A stretch of 64,000 bases of DNA from Gordionus sp. m RMFG-2023 (GCF_954871325.1 NC_088776.1:51664569-51728568), one strand, 5' to 3'. Counted from the stretch's first letter, positions 1 through 12,689 are shown. Translations and numbers: made by a program. The notes: generated by a model not told the origin, from the sequence alone.

Positions 1-531
1 TGAATTTCATTGTTTAACAAAATAAATGGGATAGCAGCATTCTAATACAGTATTGCACACGAAAAGGGATAATAATGGATTTTTTTATAAATGTAAAGAA
101 TTGCTGTTAAGGTTTTAAAGCTTACAATATTGGGTTATGTTACATATATTTCAAATTGAATTTAAAAAAACAAATAGAGAATTGAACTTACCTTAATCAA
201 GGTGTTTTTTTGTTTAGCCTACAAAAATTGAGAGTTGGTCGATGCGTTAGGTATCTCTAATCCTCCCCTTCCCCTCTTTTCTAGTGATTTTCTATTAGTC
301 TCGACATTTTTTCCCCATATTTATTCATGGAAAATTATCATATAAATATTTAGTATAGCATCATCTAACTAATATTTGCAATATTTGTCGAGGATTTCAG
401 GATGTCTCCCTCGACAAATATTGCAGATAGAAATCCTGAAATCTCTATTTCAGAACCTTATAAGATTTTCCATCCTATACTTATCATTTCTTTTCATATA
501 TTTAATTTTTTTTTTATTGCCTTCTTAACAG
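1..531. other. Part of annexin A intron 1 or upstream region
   Basis: No coding exon is recognisable here. By analogy with gene B this is intron 1, ending in the polypyrimidine acceptor at 522-531. It holds overlapping inverted repeats at 377-442, listed separately. Confidence 0.6.
377..442. repeat. Overlapping inverted repeats in annexin A intron
   Basis: TGCAATATTTGTCGAG at 377-392 is the exact reverse complement of 410-425. The adjacent GATTTCAGGA (393-402) is the reverse complement of 433-442. The two stems share a left side but their right arms are swapped in order, so only one can form fully at a time. Function unknown. Confidence 0.7.
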
Positions 532-3500
532 GTACGGATGAAAATACGGTTATCAATATTTTGACCAAACGATCCGAAAAACAGAGGCAGGAGATTATAA
601 AAGCTTATAAGACTCTCTATCGAAAGGTTTAATTAATATTCAATTCCATTTATTCCTAGGAATCATTCATTCACTTTGTTTATTTGAAGTATAGCCTACT
701 ATACCATCTTTAAAATTATAATTATTTTAAAGAACTTACAATCTTCTGTTAAAGGTGATTTCTCCGGCATAACAAAGGAAGCCTTACTTGCTTTATTATA
801 CCCACGTGATACTTACTTGGCAGTACTTTTGCATCAAGCGGTCAAGGTTTGTTCAGAGAAGAAAAAATATTATCATCTCTTAATAATTATAATAACTTTG
901 TTTGAACTTTTTTCCCCTTAGTCCCTAAAAAATATTGATATATTAAAACTAAATAAATTGATTGTGCAATAAGTTGTAGCAAGTAACACTAGGTAAGCAG
1001 CGCCGTAAGCATCATTAAAAAAACACTAGTGGAAAAAAATAATTAATAAACACAATAACCCATAGATTTTTAAAAAGCCCTAAATATAATATTCCATAGG
1101 GGTTTTTAGCAAAATTGAGTTTTTAGCAAATATTTAAAACTTGATACATTTTATAGGGAGCGTTTTATAAATATTTTGAAGGATTTAGCCGGAAGAATTT
1201 TTTATATTGATCTATGTAAAAAATTAAGGGAAAGGTTCTAGATCGCTAAAACAAAAATCGTAAAAAATTGGGAATTCCACTTATATCTTCTAGAAAATTT
1301 TAAATATAAATTTAAAAGAAAAATTTGTAGAATAGTAGACCTTAATCTCGCAAGAAAAAAAAATTAAGTTGGCATTTGATCCATTTTTGATCGAAATTTC
1401 TCAAAAAGAACTCGCTCTAAGTCTATTAAGTTCCATACACCCTTTTAAAATAAAATACAAAAATTCCTCATCCGGCAAATATTTTTCATGTAAATCTTAA
1501 AAAAACGAAAAATCATTGCCAAATTATCTTAAATTAACGAGACAGGCATAACTCTTTTATATATGTTGTTTAAATATGATTTCAGCACGGTATAAATGAA
1601 TTAAGTTTTAAAAAAAATTCCAACCCCTAATAAGCTTAACCCCTGTCATATTATATAAAAGTAAAGAGATTGATTATATTATATATCTACTATACTCAGG
1701 CGCGTACGCAGCGGAAGCCAAAAAATGCAGATGCCGGATTATATTTTTCAAAAATATTATTGTTAATATTAATTTATATTTGTTAATATTTATTCATATC
1801 TCACATATATATATATTTAATTACATTTATCGCCATAAAATGGAGAAGAAGACATTCATCTACTAAATTATTTTATCAATTAATTTCGATTTCAAGTTTT
1901 CCTTGGCGTAATTTACCTATTATTTTCAAATTTTAGTGGCGTATTATTTATCTAAATTTCTAGTCAAATAATAATTATTTTTAAAACTCCTTGTCCAACA
2001 GGAAGAAAGAAATTGCAAGTTTGTCCAACGAGATCGAGTCTCCCCCATCAAGCTTAACAGCTTTTATGGAGTTAGAAGAGCCGATTATTAATGCTATTAC
2101 TGAAATATCATAATGGGTTGAAAGAAATATGTCCTCAGAAGCAAGAAAATTATTGGATTCATAACTTATTTCAAATTTTTTTTCTCATTAGAATGTATTA
2201 TTTTATTTTATGTAATACTTTTCAAAAACATGACATTGACTTGATTAAGAAGATGATAATAGCTGAGAGCATTTTATTACAACTCAAGAAAATTAGAGAT
2301 AATGTTGATGAAGAATTTCATATTTTATTTGTTATTGTTGAGTCAAAAGCAGAGCTATACTTGTTTAAAATTTGTCCCACTCGACTTGCAGCAAGCAAGC
2401 TCATCGTCAAAACATTAATATAAGATCAGTAGAAGAGTATTATAAAACAAATGGCCCCCTCTCTTAGATACATTTTTAACCCAAATAAATGAATGGTTTT
2501 TAATTCATCATGCAGCCTTACAAATCCGCAGATATTACTTCCACAAAATCCTTTCCAAACTTTTTCAGATGGTGATGGAAAAAAAATATATTTGTTAGAT
2601 TTTTATCATGAAGATGTTAAAATATCTTATGATGCCTTATTAGCTGAATAACTTTGATTAAAAGATTAACTATGGTTGATACAGTCCCAAAAAATGCTAT
2701 GGATGCTTTGCATTATTTCAAACACATTTTAGATTATATTCCCAATGTATTTAAATGGTTATATATATTAGCAACTCTCCCATAGACATTCTTTTTTTTA
2801 AGAAGAATAACAGAGCCCTGCAGAGGTACCGTTTTCAGGGCATGGCCCGGATTTTTTTAAAAACCGGGTTTTGTTTAAAAAATTTTCAGGCCCGGCTCGG
2901 TTTTTTTGAAAATAAAATTTTCAGGCCCGGCACAATGTTTTTTAATAAATTATATTTATTTTTGATTTTTATAGCTAATAATGGAGATTTCAAATATTTA
3001 TACAGCTCGGCCCGGATATTTTTTTTAAAAAAATTTTTAGGCCCAGCCCGGGTGTTTTTTTAAAAAAAATTTCGGGCCAAGCCCGGGTATTTTTAAAAAA
3101 TTTATAATACGGTCCGGCCCGGAGGCCTGGGCCTGCAAGTCTCTGAAAAACATACCTATGAAATACAACTTCTGAAAGTAGATTGAATGATTTGGATCTT
3201 TTGAATATTCATAGACATTTAACGCCAAGCAAGGATAGATAATTGAAAAATTAGCTCAAAACATACAAAATACAATTATTCCTAAGAAACTTTTTGTGTA
3301 TTAATTTATATTTTAAACATTTAATTTTATACATTATATAAAAATTTTAAAGGCTCGAAAAATTTCAATTTCAATTTTGGGTTATTTAAGTGATTCATAT
3401 CGTGGTTATGTTCACTTTATATTTTATAATTCACATTTAATATATAGTTTATATATATAATATTTTTGTAATTCACATTTATTTAAAATTGTGTATTAGA

Positions 3501-5192
3501 AAAGTTATTAGTCCTAAACCTAATAAATTTATGCTTAATATTTTTAAATAACAATAATATTTCTTAAAAAAATTTTTTATCCCCCCCCCCAGACCAAATT
3601 CCTGCGTACGCGCCCTGACTATACTAAAATAACCTTTTATTATCATCTAAATAATTTATATGTGATAATAGGGAGTTGGCACAGATTTGGGGGAAATAGC
3701 GGAAGTAATATGTTCTCTTAGCCCACAAGAATTGGAAATGGTTCAAAGAGCTTATAAACAAGGTATGTCCTTTTACTTTATTTTTCATATTTCCTTCTTT
3801 TTTTAAGATTTCATAGATATAGTTCTTACTTTTTTTAAAAAATTTTTGCTCCTTAAAAAAATATATTAGAATATAAAAAAGAATTGGCTAAGGCAATTGG
3901 AAGTGATACTTCTGGAGATGTCAAAACTCTACTCTTGGATTATATTAAAGTATTATTAATTGTTTAAAGGTATGTTTACTTTTAAACTAAAATTATTATA
4001 AGTTTTATAAATATCTCCACTACCTTTATTACTTGTAAACTGTAGTATACGAACGCCCTGATGTGCATGTTTATTATTTTTAATCTATAAGGGTAATAGA
4101 ATGGGCCCGAGATCGCCGGGAGAAATCGAGGCAGATGCCAAAATTCTCCAGACTAAGGGCTTTAAAAATATTAGCGGCAAAGGCGGTGTGGCCGAAATTT
4201 TATCTACTAGGAATCAGCAAGATCTTCAAAAAATTTTTGCCAAATATCAAGCTAATACCAAAAAAAGTGTGTTATCCCAAATTAATTCGGACTTGACACT
4301 TAAAGTGACGGATTCCGGAAAAACTAAGAAAGTGCTACAAAATTTAGGTTTTATTTATGTTTAAATTAAATATCCCTTTTTGTGAAATAACTATTTACCA
4401 TTTAGTAAAATAATTTGTATAAAAATTGTATTCAATTATATAATCAGTACAATGCATCAATAATCCCCCTGAATACTATGCAAAACGAATCAAAGCCACT
4501 CTCTGGGTAATTCATAATGATCATTATTAATCTCTTCATAGGCGTAACCATGGGGGTGGGGGGGGGAGGCGAGATTTAACTTCCCTTCGGAAATTTGCCT
4601 GTTTTTGTAAAGATCATTACAAGCTAATAGAAATTTCACCCTACATACCCACTCTTCCTCCAAAATTGTATACAACATTTTTAAAATAACGACCATCCAA
4701 AATTATTTTTATAGAAATATAACATAGCCAATATGTGGGTCTAAAGACCTCCAATAACGATTATAGGGGAAAATTCAACTAATTGTGCCCACCCCCCACT
4801 ATCAAAATCATGGCTACTCCTATGAAATTCTTCTTTTTTTGGTTTTTTTATAAATAATTAATTTTAGGGTCCAGGTACCAAAGATCACAAACTATTAAGA
4901 TTAATAATCGCTAGAAGTGAAATAGATCTTGCAGCAATTAAGGAAGCTTATCAAAGACTCTACAAAAAACCATTAAAGAAAGCTGTAGATGTAAATCATT
5001 TTATTTTTTTTTAAAAACTTAAATTAAATTTTCGACATAAGATATACTTATTAAAAATGTACAATTTTTGATAATTTAAGATATTATTTTGATTTACGCA
5101 TCTGTACAATATTTTATTTTAAATAATTATAGTCCGACACTACAAGAAAATTTCAAAAGGTCTTAGATGGGCTTATAGTAGGAAACGTTTGA
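532..5192 (+). CDS. Annexin gene A, exons 2-9 (5' end outside window)
   Basis: Annexins bind acidic membranes in a Ca2+-dependent way through four ~70-residue repeats. Eight exons are seen: 532-626, 733-846, 3672-3762, 3870-3949, 4092-4347, 4448-4506, 4868-4990 and 5133-5192 (TGA). All have GT-AG borders and compatible phases. Repeat I starts GTDENTVINILTKR and has its acidic Ca2+ ligand in KGDFSG. Repeat II has GVGTD and SDTSGD. Repeat III starts GNRMGPRSPGEIEADAK, and its Ca2+ loop is degenerate (GKGG instead of GxGTD). Repeat IV has GPGTKD followed by IARSEIDLAAIKEAYQRLY. The protein ends LIVGNV. Exon 1, carrying the N-terminal tail, must lie upstream because exon 2 begins inside the GT codon pair of repeat I. 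Intron 3 (847-3671) carries a complete hAT copy and intron 7 a hAT MITE. Family assignment is firm; the annexin subclass is not resolved. Confidence 0.94.
1697..3617. mobile_element. hAT transposon with 8-bp TSD, in annexin A intron 3
   Basis: The ends are CAGGCGCGTACGCAG and CTGCGTACGCGCCCTG, near-perfect terminal inverted repeats with one extra base on the right. They are flanked by the exact 8-bp duplication ACTATACT at 1689-1696 and 3618-3625, the hallmark of hAT insertion. The inside keeps plus-strand transposase remnants at about 1995-2660: a DIDL...AESILLQLKKIRDNVDEEFH region and CPTRLAASK, as in ZMYM1-like hAT proteins, with many stops. A second, GC-rich element (2811-3145) sits inside it. 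Non-autonomous relic. Confidence 0.93.
2811..3145. mobile_element. GGCCCG-rich MITE nested in the hAT copy
   Basis: The left end CAGAGCCCTGCAGAGGTACC pairs imperfectly with the right end reading CAGAGACTTGCAGGCCCAGG on the other strand. The interior repeats short GGCCCGG / TTTTTAAAAA blocks in both orientations. The same terminal motif recurs at 17524-17757, about 28040-28117 and around 62510 and 63465. CAGRG-type ends suggest a hAT-derived MITE. A clean target duplication is not visible. Confidence 0.72.
4537..4824. mobile_element. hAT-type MITE in annexin A intron 7
   Basis: The ends CATAGGCGTAACCATGG and CATGGCTACTCCTATG form inverted repeats with two mismatches. The flanks AATCTCTT and AAATTCTT match at 6 of 8 positions, compatible with an old target duplication. 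There is no coding capacity. It shares the CATAGGCG terminus with 19641-19976. Confidence 0.72.
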
Positions 5193-5926
5193 GAAAAAAA
5201 ATGAGCACGCTTTGCTGGCCATGTTATTTATATTTTATTTATTACTTTTTAAAATATTATTTATTAGTAATATATTAGAGAAATTTTTATATAATTAACA
5301 TTTTTATTAAATGTATAATATAATTTATCAATCCTCTTTCAAAAATCTTGATAATAAAAATGTTCAACTTTCTTTTAAATCACTATACCTTCATCCTTAA
5401 CCGATATCAAAATAAAATGTATTATAAAATTTCATAATATACTAGATTCCTCAATTATATTTTTGCCCTTGAATAAAACCATCATATTTAGTCTTATTAT
5501 CTTCGAACTTTAGGCTTTCAAAAAGGGTTCTTTCAATTTCTGAAATTAAAAGATTTTTCCATTAAACCTGCTAGAATCCCTAGGCCTCATACTGAGCTCC
5601 CTGTTATATATCTTTGGATATAATAATCATTTTAAATCAGGGATAATCAATTACCAATTTCGGGCAAAGGTACTCTTATCCCTTAAAAATGAATAATAAA
5701 AATAAAATAACTAATCTTATCATAGCAATTTAATATAGGGAGAACAAAAACTTGTAAGTTTCTTTCTTACAATTAATTTTACGTAAGTAAAAAAAAGATT
5801 AGCAAAATAGATTGATTCTTTGATAGGATGGGATAATATAAATTGATTACAAGTGCTTTTTCCCTAAAATTTTTATACTTTATCGTTGGGATTTTTTTCT
5901 GGACTAGAAAAAAGTTATTTTGTTTA

Positions 5927-6267
5927 GGCTGTGTCCTAAATATAAAAAATGGAAATAAATTTAAATTTTGAGGTAAAAAATAACATATTTTTAATGTAAA
6001 ATTAAAATAGTGTTCAAAATCATTTTTCATCATTTACAAAAATTTATTTTTTATGAAAATATTAGATTTTTTTCAAAATTTATTTATTTGGGTAATTTTT
6101 ACGAAAAAATAGTAAGTAATGTTATTTTAGTTATTTTATTCTCGTTTTTTTTTCTCTTTATTTTAATTTTTACACAACTTTTTAAAAAATGGACATGTTT
6201 CATAATTTTATTAATTTGCGAAAATTTATAATTTTGATATTTTTTTCAATATATTTAGGACACAACC
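5927..6267. mobile_element. PIF/Harbinger-like MITE with TTA duplication
   Basis: GGCTGTGTCCTAAATATA at the left pairs with GGTTGTGTCCTAAATATA (other strand) at the right, one mismatch. Both sides are flanked by TTA (5924-5926 and 6268-6270), the 3-bp TWA duplication typical of PIF/Harbinger. The interior is AT-rich without a transposase. A relative lies at 20810-21026. Confidence 0.78.
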
Positions 6268-7029
6268 TTAGTTAGAGTTATTTTATACTTGTGATTATTT
6301 TTCTCTAGCTTTATTATTATATAAATACATGATGTATTATAATTTAATAATGGCATCAGGTCAAAACAGCAAAACTTTAATGGCCAAACATTTTTTGCCG
6401 ATATTGTGTATCGCGAATAATTTTTTTTTCTCCGCGTAGCTTTTATAGCTAAGACAATATGAGGAACCCATTATCGTGATTTTATTTTCCTTCAAATTTT
6501 AATCGCAAAAAATTTAGAGCAAATTACAGAGAAGATTGTATCGCGAATACCGTGAATTTGATATCCCGAACCGAAACTTAAATGGCCGATATTTTTTAGC
6601 TATAATCTACTAACGCTTCTTTTTCTTATGTAGCTCTGAGAAGAGAGGGAAATAACTTAGAAATTTCTTCCTTTGGGGCTCCATTAATATCCATTACCTA
6701 GAATAGTAGAATTACTGGCTAATTTAAAGGGAGCAACAATATTTCTAAAATAGATTTTTCTAATGCCTACAAGGTAAATGAGAAAGCAAGATATTAATTA
6801 TTACGCATAGGGGTTTGTTTTCATTCTGCATTGCCTTTTGGGTTAAACAGCAGTAGCCCCTACAACTTCTGAGCGATGGAAGCAGAATTCCCTTCCCCCT
6901 CCCTAAAAAATACTCCCCCTCCCCCCTTCGAAAAAGAGGGTTGATTATTTTTTGACACCCATAAATTTCAAAAATAATCTTTATTGCATCCAATCTTTAA
7001 TATAATTATAATTTAAATGAAATGTAAAA

Positions 7030-9110
7030 AAATATATACTCTAAAAATATTATTTTAAAATGAATAATTTAGGCAAATTAGGGGAAGAGAAAGCGAAAGA
7101 ATTTATAATTTCATCGATATAATTGTTTAATAAATTTTTTCCCATTGATAAGATGCAGGCGCGTAACCAATGGGTGGGAATTTCCCCCTTCCCTCCCCCC
7201 ATCGCAAATTTGACTATTTTCATAAATATCATTTTAGGCTAATAACAATTTTACCCCCCCCCCCCCCCAATCAAAATTTTACAAATATTTGGATATCAAT
7301 TTTCCAACATAAAACATTTTTTATAAATAAATTTTAATTTCCTTTCCTTGAGAGTACATTAACATTATTCAAAAATATTAATAAAATGGAAAATTTTTTA
7401 GTCTAAGAGTTTGAAATCAAACGGTAATTTATTTTATATATAATTATTTTATTAAATTCAAAATTGTTAGTGAGTCGGAAATAATAAGTATTTTTAATAA
7501 TATTTTAATTTTTCATTTTTACTTCCAATTTGTAGAACAGAAGAAATAGAAATACAAAAGTTATATAAGGCTGAGCATGAAAAAAAGTAATGTGTCTTCA
7601 AAAGCGATATCATTATTGAATTCAATTGATCAATCAGAGTTTATCATTGCTGCTAGTTGCATCAATAAATTATTTTCCTATAGCTCACTACTTTTTAGAA
7701 ATTTACAAAAACAAAATTTAGATTTGGTTCAGGTTATTGATTTGGCGGAAAAAATATATGAACAGGTAGAATGATGTAGATGAATATTTTCATAATATTT
7801 ATCTAGACGTTGAATCGAAGGCTAAATTTTATGATATAACACTAATTAAACCTCGTCTAGCACTTAGGCGATTATTGAAATGTAAAATAAATATTTTCTC
7901 AACTGAAGAATATTATAAAATATCCATTTTCATCCCATTCTTAGATACGGTTTTTAGATAAAAACAAGTCTTTAGCAATCTTCAAGTTTAATACCCAAAG
8001 ATCTTTCTTCGTTTTATAATGCCATTATTGGTAAAATGAAATATTTAGCAAAATTTTATTCCTATGATATAGATACGGAAATAAATTTAATCAGTGAATT
8101 CGAATTGTGGTATAAATATTTACTACGTTTAGCTATTTTATCTGAGCATGCTATTGATGCGCTCAATCGGTGTAAAGAAACCTTGGCTCAATTTCCGAAT
8201 ATTTTGAAGTTGTTTTATGTTCTTGTATGTTTGCCTATTACAACATGTACGAATGAAAGGACTTTTTCCAACTTGAGAAGGTTGAAAACATATTTATGAA
8301 GTACTACTTCCGAATCTCGGCTAAATGGGTTAGCTCTGTTAAATATTCACAGAGATTTGGTTCCAACGACAAACGAAATTCTTGATGAATTGGCAACATT
8401 CCCACGAAAATTAAAAATCACATTATAATTATAGTATTTAATAAAAAAAATTGAATAATATTGTATTTGATAAGAAGTTAAAAAAAACTTGTTTTTTAAA
8501 TTATTTTCTAGTCAATATTTTATACACACTACTATTAGTATTTTCAATAAAAAAATTATATTCTACTTATATGGTATGAGAATTTAAGCTGAGGCTAGTT
8601 TTTAAAGCAAATTTTATAAAAAAAATGACATTAAACTTTATTTCAACTTTACATTTAAAAAAACTTTATTAAATATAATATACCTAACTTAAAAAATAAT
8701 AAAAAATAGGCTTGTAATATCCATAAGCACGAATTAGTAAAAAATAATAGTTAAAAATATAAATATATTTATTATTAAATTATGAATAATTTAATAGAAT
8801 AGCTAAAACATAAGACCTGGCCGAAGGCCAGGTAAGGAAGATTTGGGGGCGAAGCCCTAAAAAAAATTCCCCCCCCCCATAAGAAAATCTTGGATACGCC
8901 ACTGATAAGATGATTAAATTATTAAGAAATGGATCTTTCATGGTACTACGAAGTCTTTTTTAATTAATTTAATTTTACTCATGACCCTTTCGGCAGTACA
9001 TGAGGTAGTAGGAATGTTTAATAAAAATTTATATAAAATTGTTAAATTAGGGAAAGCAGAAAATTTTAAAGTAGACGATAAGGTAAAATAAACGAATAGT
9101 TTTGAATCAT
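7030..9110 (-). mobile_element. Older hAT transposase relic split by a younger hAT
   Basis: Read on the minus strand, 8913-9110 and about 7030-7147 resemble the C-terminal end of the transposase at 34954-35294. The conserved region around the TTSC/AERAMNK dimerisation motif of that copy aligns by eye with 8970-9020. The two parts are separated exactly by the 7156-8904 insertion and its duplicated target ATAAGATG. The relic has decayed and both ends are unclear. Confidence 0.6.
7156..8904 (+). mobile_element. hAT transposon with 8-bp TSD
   Basis: The element starts CAGGCGCGTAACCAATGG and ends in the complement of CAGTGGCGTATCCAAG. It is bounded by ATAAGATG on both sides (7148-7155, 8905-8912). 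The plus strand encodes a broken transposase. The 7577-7774 region (SLLNSIDQSEFIIAASCINK) is followed by stops. The C-terminal hAT dimerisation region at 8036-8428 reads CLPITTCTNERTFSNLRRLK and, past one TGA, LNGLALLNIHRDLVP. This matches ZMYM1/DUF4371-type hAT proteins. Subterminal hairpins with GAA loops lie at 8815-8833 and 8847-8857. Inserted into an older hAT relic. Confidence 0.93.
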
Positions 9111-9508
9111 AAGTCTCAGAATTATAATCAGAAGAAGAAGAAACTAAATAATGTGTTAGTAAAAATATTTTAATTAATAAATTTACAATTCTCAGAATCT
9201 GACAAATCTTTAGATTCTTTAACCTCTAGGTCACCTGTAATAATTACATCCCCCTTTTTAGCCATCTTATAAATATTTATAAACTTCAACATTCCTTCAA
9301 AAATTTGACTTGAATTTAAATGGTAATTTTCACAAAAATGTAATAATAAGATCCCCACTTATTATTTAATTTAATATGTATTAATGGAATCACGAGGTCG
9401 AGTCCGATATCATAAACCATCACATGGTTATGGATAAGTGTAGTAAACCACTCAAATTTTTAGAAGCAGTTGCTTCGCCTCCCCCCGTTGTAGTGGCCAC
9501 TGGTTAAA

Positions 9509-9945
9509 AGTATCAGCCCCAATATTTAAAAGAACTATGGTGGCTATTTTCCAAGGATTAAGTGGAATCATGTATTATTTAGATGATGTTTTAATATCAT
9601 GGAACAGAATAAGAGCATAATACGAGATTAATCAAAGCATTAGATATAATTTTAGAAAATGGTCTGAGAGCTAATATGAAAAAAAGTGTTTTTGGAGTAA
9701 AAGAAAAAAAGTACTTAGAACATATAATAAAGGGAAATGAAATTTATCCCATTTCAAAGAATATAGATTAGATTGTGAGCATGAGAGCACCGAGTAATAA
9801 GATTGAATTACAAGTTTTATAAGCTACAAATTTTTATCATCGTTCATACCGAATTTTGCAAAGATAGCTACACATGTCTACAAGTTGTTAAAGAAAAATA
9901 TAAGATTTGAATGGATAAAAGAAAAACTTAAAGATGGTAGACCTA
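9509..9945 (+). mobile_element. Fossil Ty3/Gypsy-type reverse-transcriptase fragment
   Basis: A degraded stretch resembles the part of a Gypsy-like pol that contains the YLDD active-site block, followed by the usual downstream region. It is broken in several places. No LTRs could be paired with it. Coding-like sequence of unknown nature continues to about 10230. An old, dead copy. Confidence 0.75.
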
Positions 9946-10694
9946 TTCTGAATTGATGAAGCTAATGAAGGTATAGGAAGAGCTAATAGATGGATCAATG
10001 GTCTCAAAAAACTGGTTAACGTTAGCAGGGAAGAAGCTAGTAAATTATATGGAGAAATGATAAGAGTGGTGGGTCAGCCAAGACAATGCTGGGCTTTTGA
10101 GGGTGTTCATCTGATGAGATACTGTCCCGATCAAATCATGACCGCCAATAACGAGACCATGACAATACAAAATGAGGTTCCACAGTTATTGAATCAAGTT
10201 GAGATGAACCAAGTTGCTAGATGAAGGTTCTAAGGGAAGAGTGTGCTGGAGGTGAAGGTGCAAAAGAAATATTTTTTATCCCTATTTACTTAAGTTTATT
10301 AAAGGAATATTGGCTATTATGATTTTTTATAATAATTTTGGACTAGTCATTTATTCTTATTTGAAATATTAAGTTATGAGAGTAAATCGTTTGTTTTTAT
10401 TTTTTTAAAAAAGAAGAAATCTATATGTAATTATGATGAATTTATTTGAATATGCATTAATTTTTTTTTTGGATAAGCGAATAGGATTAATTTATTTGAA
10501 TATTTAATCATGATTATTATGTAAAAGACAAGAAAAATATTATAATACATTTATTGGTTTTTCTTGTTTTTTCTAATAAATTTTGAGTTAAAAAATAATT
10601 AAATTTTAATAAATTAATATTGTTCTATTAATTGGGTAACTTATTAGAACTAATCATAACATACTGTAATGTCATAAAACATCTCCACGAATAA

Positions 10695-11200
10695 TCTTCT
10701 TACGCGGACATGGGGTATCCCCAGAATTCGTCCATACCCACAGGCTGAGGGACCTCGGTGGCCAAAACTGCCACAGCTCTTTGTAGCAGATCTCCGTCAT
10801 TTGGACTTCGAGATCCGTTCAGGGTCTGAACCCGAGCGTCATAATTTCGAATAGGGGGAGGATGCCGATCAATGTCCGTATCAGGCTTTGAAGGAACTGA
10901 GGTCATTGGCTATCCCAACTCCAAATCACGATGCATACGTTTACGTCCGTCATTAGTTCCCACTCGCGGGTTTTCTGACAACACCCCCATGGGCACGCGG
11001 GCCTCCCTGGATGGCCTGGAACACTAATGTCTCAAGTGGCTCACCTCCTGGCAATTGTAGCATCTCCGGCGTCGAGCTTCAGGGGTCGGTGGCTGATTCT
11101 CATTGGATGATCCTGTCACCACTGTCATTCCATTATTTTTTTTGATCAAAGTGACTTGGAGGTAGAAATCTCCTAAATCTACGAGTCGCGATACTGTTTT
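10695..11200 (-). mobile_element. Fossil gag-like fragment with zinc-knuckle trace
   Basis: This stretch is clearly richer in GC than its surroundings. On the minus strand it shows a CX2CX4HX4C-type knuckle with basic flanks, followed by a proline-rich tail, as in nucleocapsid parts of LTR elements. It is broken. It may derive from the same kind of element as the reverse-transcriptase fragment 750 bp away, but lies on the opposite strand. Confidence 0.55.
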
Positions 11201-11493
11201 CATTATTACAACAATTAAATTTCTTTTTGAATTTTTATAAATATAAACTTGTCTATAAACAAAACTTAAAGAAAAAAAATTAATTCTTATTAATTAAATT
11301 TTATAATATAAATTTATTTATAAACAACTTAAAAAAAAAATAAACTTTTATTATTTAAAGTTTGTATAATAGTGCGCACAAATTGAGCAGTAGCGTTTTG
11401 CCGTACTTTTTTAATAAAAAAAACATAACGCTTGCTGTGTTTAAATTGAAGATTATTTTTATTTTGTAAAAAAAAAAATGGAGTTAATAAATT

Positions 11494-11650
11494 TGGATAA
11501 TGAAAAGGAGCTTTGGAGGGATTGTAAAGAAGTTCGAAATACTTAGTAGACCAATTGAAATTAGTGTCAATAGCATTGAAATTATTAAAAAAACTATATG
11601 CTTGTTGCATAATATAATAATTAGTAATGAAGGAATAGCTGGAGATGTTG
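11494..11650 (+). pseudogene. PIF/Harbinger transposase C-terminal relic
   Basis: The reading frame holds FGGIVKKFEILSRPIEIS, then a short gap and IIKKTICLLHNIII. It matches the end of the DDE_Tnp_4 nuclease family (consensus FGILVSRFRIL.RPI..S......V..T..LHN). Only about 45 residues of the family's ~350 remain, and no catalytic aspartates are in view. A source of this kind could have mobilised the GGCTGTRTCC MITEs in the window. Confidence 0.6.
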
Positions 11651-12689
11651 ATGATACAATTATATTAAATATTTTAGTAACTTATATTTTCTTGATATAT
11701 AAAAGATACAATGCCCAACCTGACCACAAGACCATTCCCAATAAGCAGAGAAAATAACTCATCAACATTACAATCAAGAGATTTAAGACATAAATTTAAA
11801 AATTATTTAAATTTATAATTATTTTGTATTGTTTATTTTATCAAATAATATAATGAATATAGTATATGACTGATTAAATATATATTTATAATAAAATGTT
11901 TAAATTTTGAAATCTTTATTCTGAAAACCTCATAATTTAAAATCTAAGAATATATTTTACAAAAAAATATATTAAAAAACTGACTAGTTAATGAATTATT
12001 TATTAAAGATATTATAATATCTATATCATTAGAAGCCTTTAAGTATTAAGATCATTCTCAACAAGCAGACAATTTCTTCAACAATTGAAAAAGATTTAAG
12101 AAACAAATTTAAGAAATATTTAAACTCTTGGTTATTTTTTATATTTAATTGTTATATTTATTGTTAATTTTTTCAAAAATGTAATTGAATATTGTATACT
12201 ACTCAATAAATAAATAAATATAATTTTGAAATCTTTATTCTGAAAATAAAAACATATATATATATATACACAAATAATTCACTAAATTAAATCAAAATAC
12301 ATATAATTTCAAAACATATATATGGAACTAATTTATTCTATAATGCTAGTTAAAATATCTAAAGCAGTTTCATTATTATTTTGTATTGGTTCATTTGTTT
12401 GTAGTTCATTCATTGATAATTCACAAAAGTATTTGTATACATTGGATTTAAATGATAATTGAGTAGTATAGTTGAATTTGTTAAGACCTTCCTCCATAGA
12501 TAATAGGAACAATCTATATAAAATATAAAATTTTTAAGATAATTATAAATTTTACTTATTTGAAGATGGAGGAGCTTTTATTAAGTCTAATAATTCGTCC
12601 TCTAACTTTTTACTAGAAGATTTAGCCAAACTTCTGATACTCTCACTAGTATCAAAATTGCTAGTTGTAGATCTGTCTAGAGATTCTCG

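Noticed and set aside
5779-6231. Open frames on both strands
   Set aside because: They run through a Harbinger-type MITE and flanking A/T runs.
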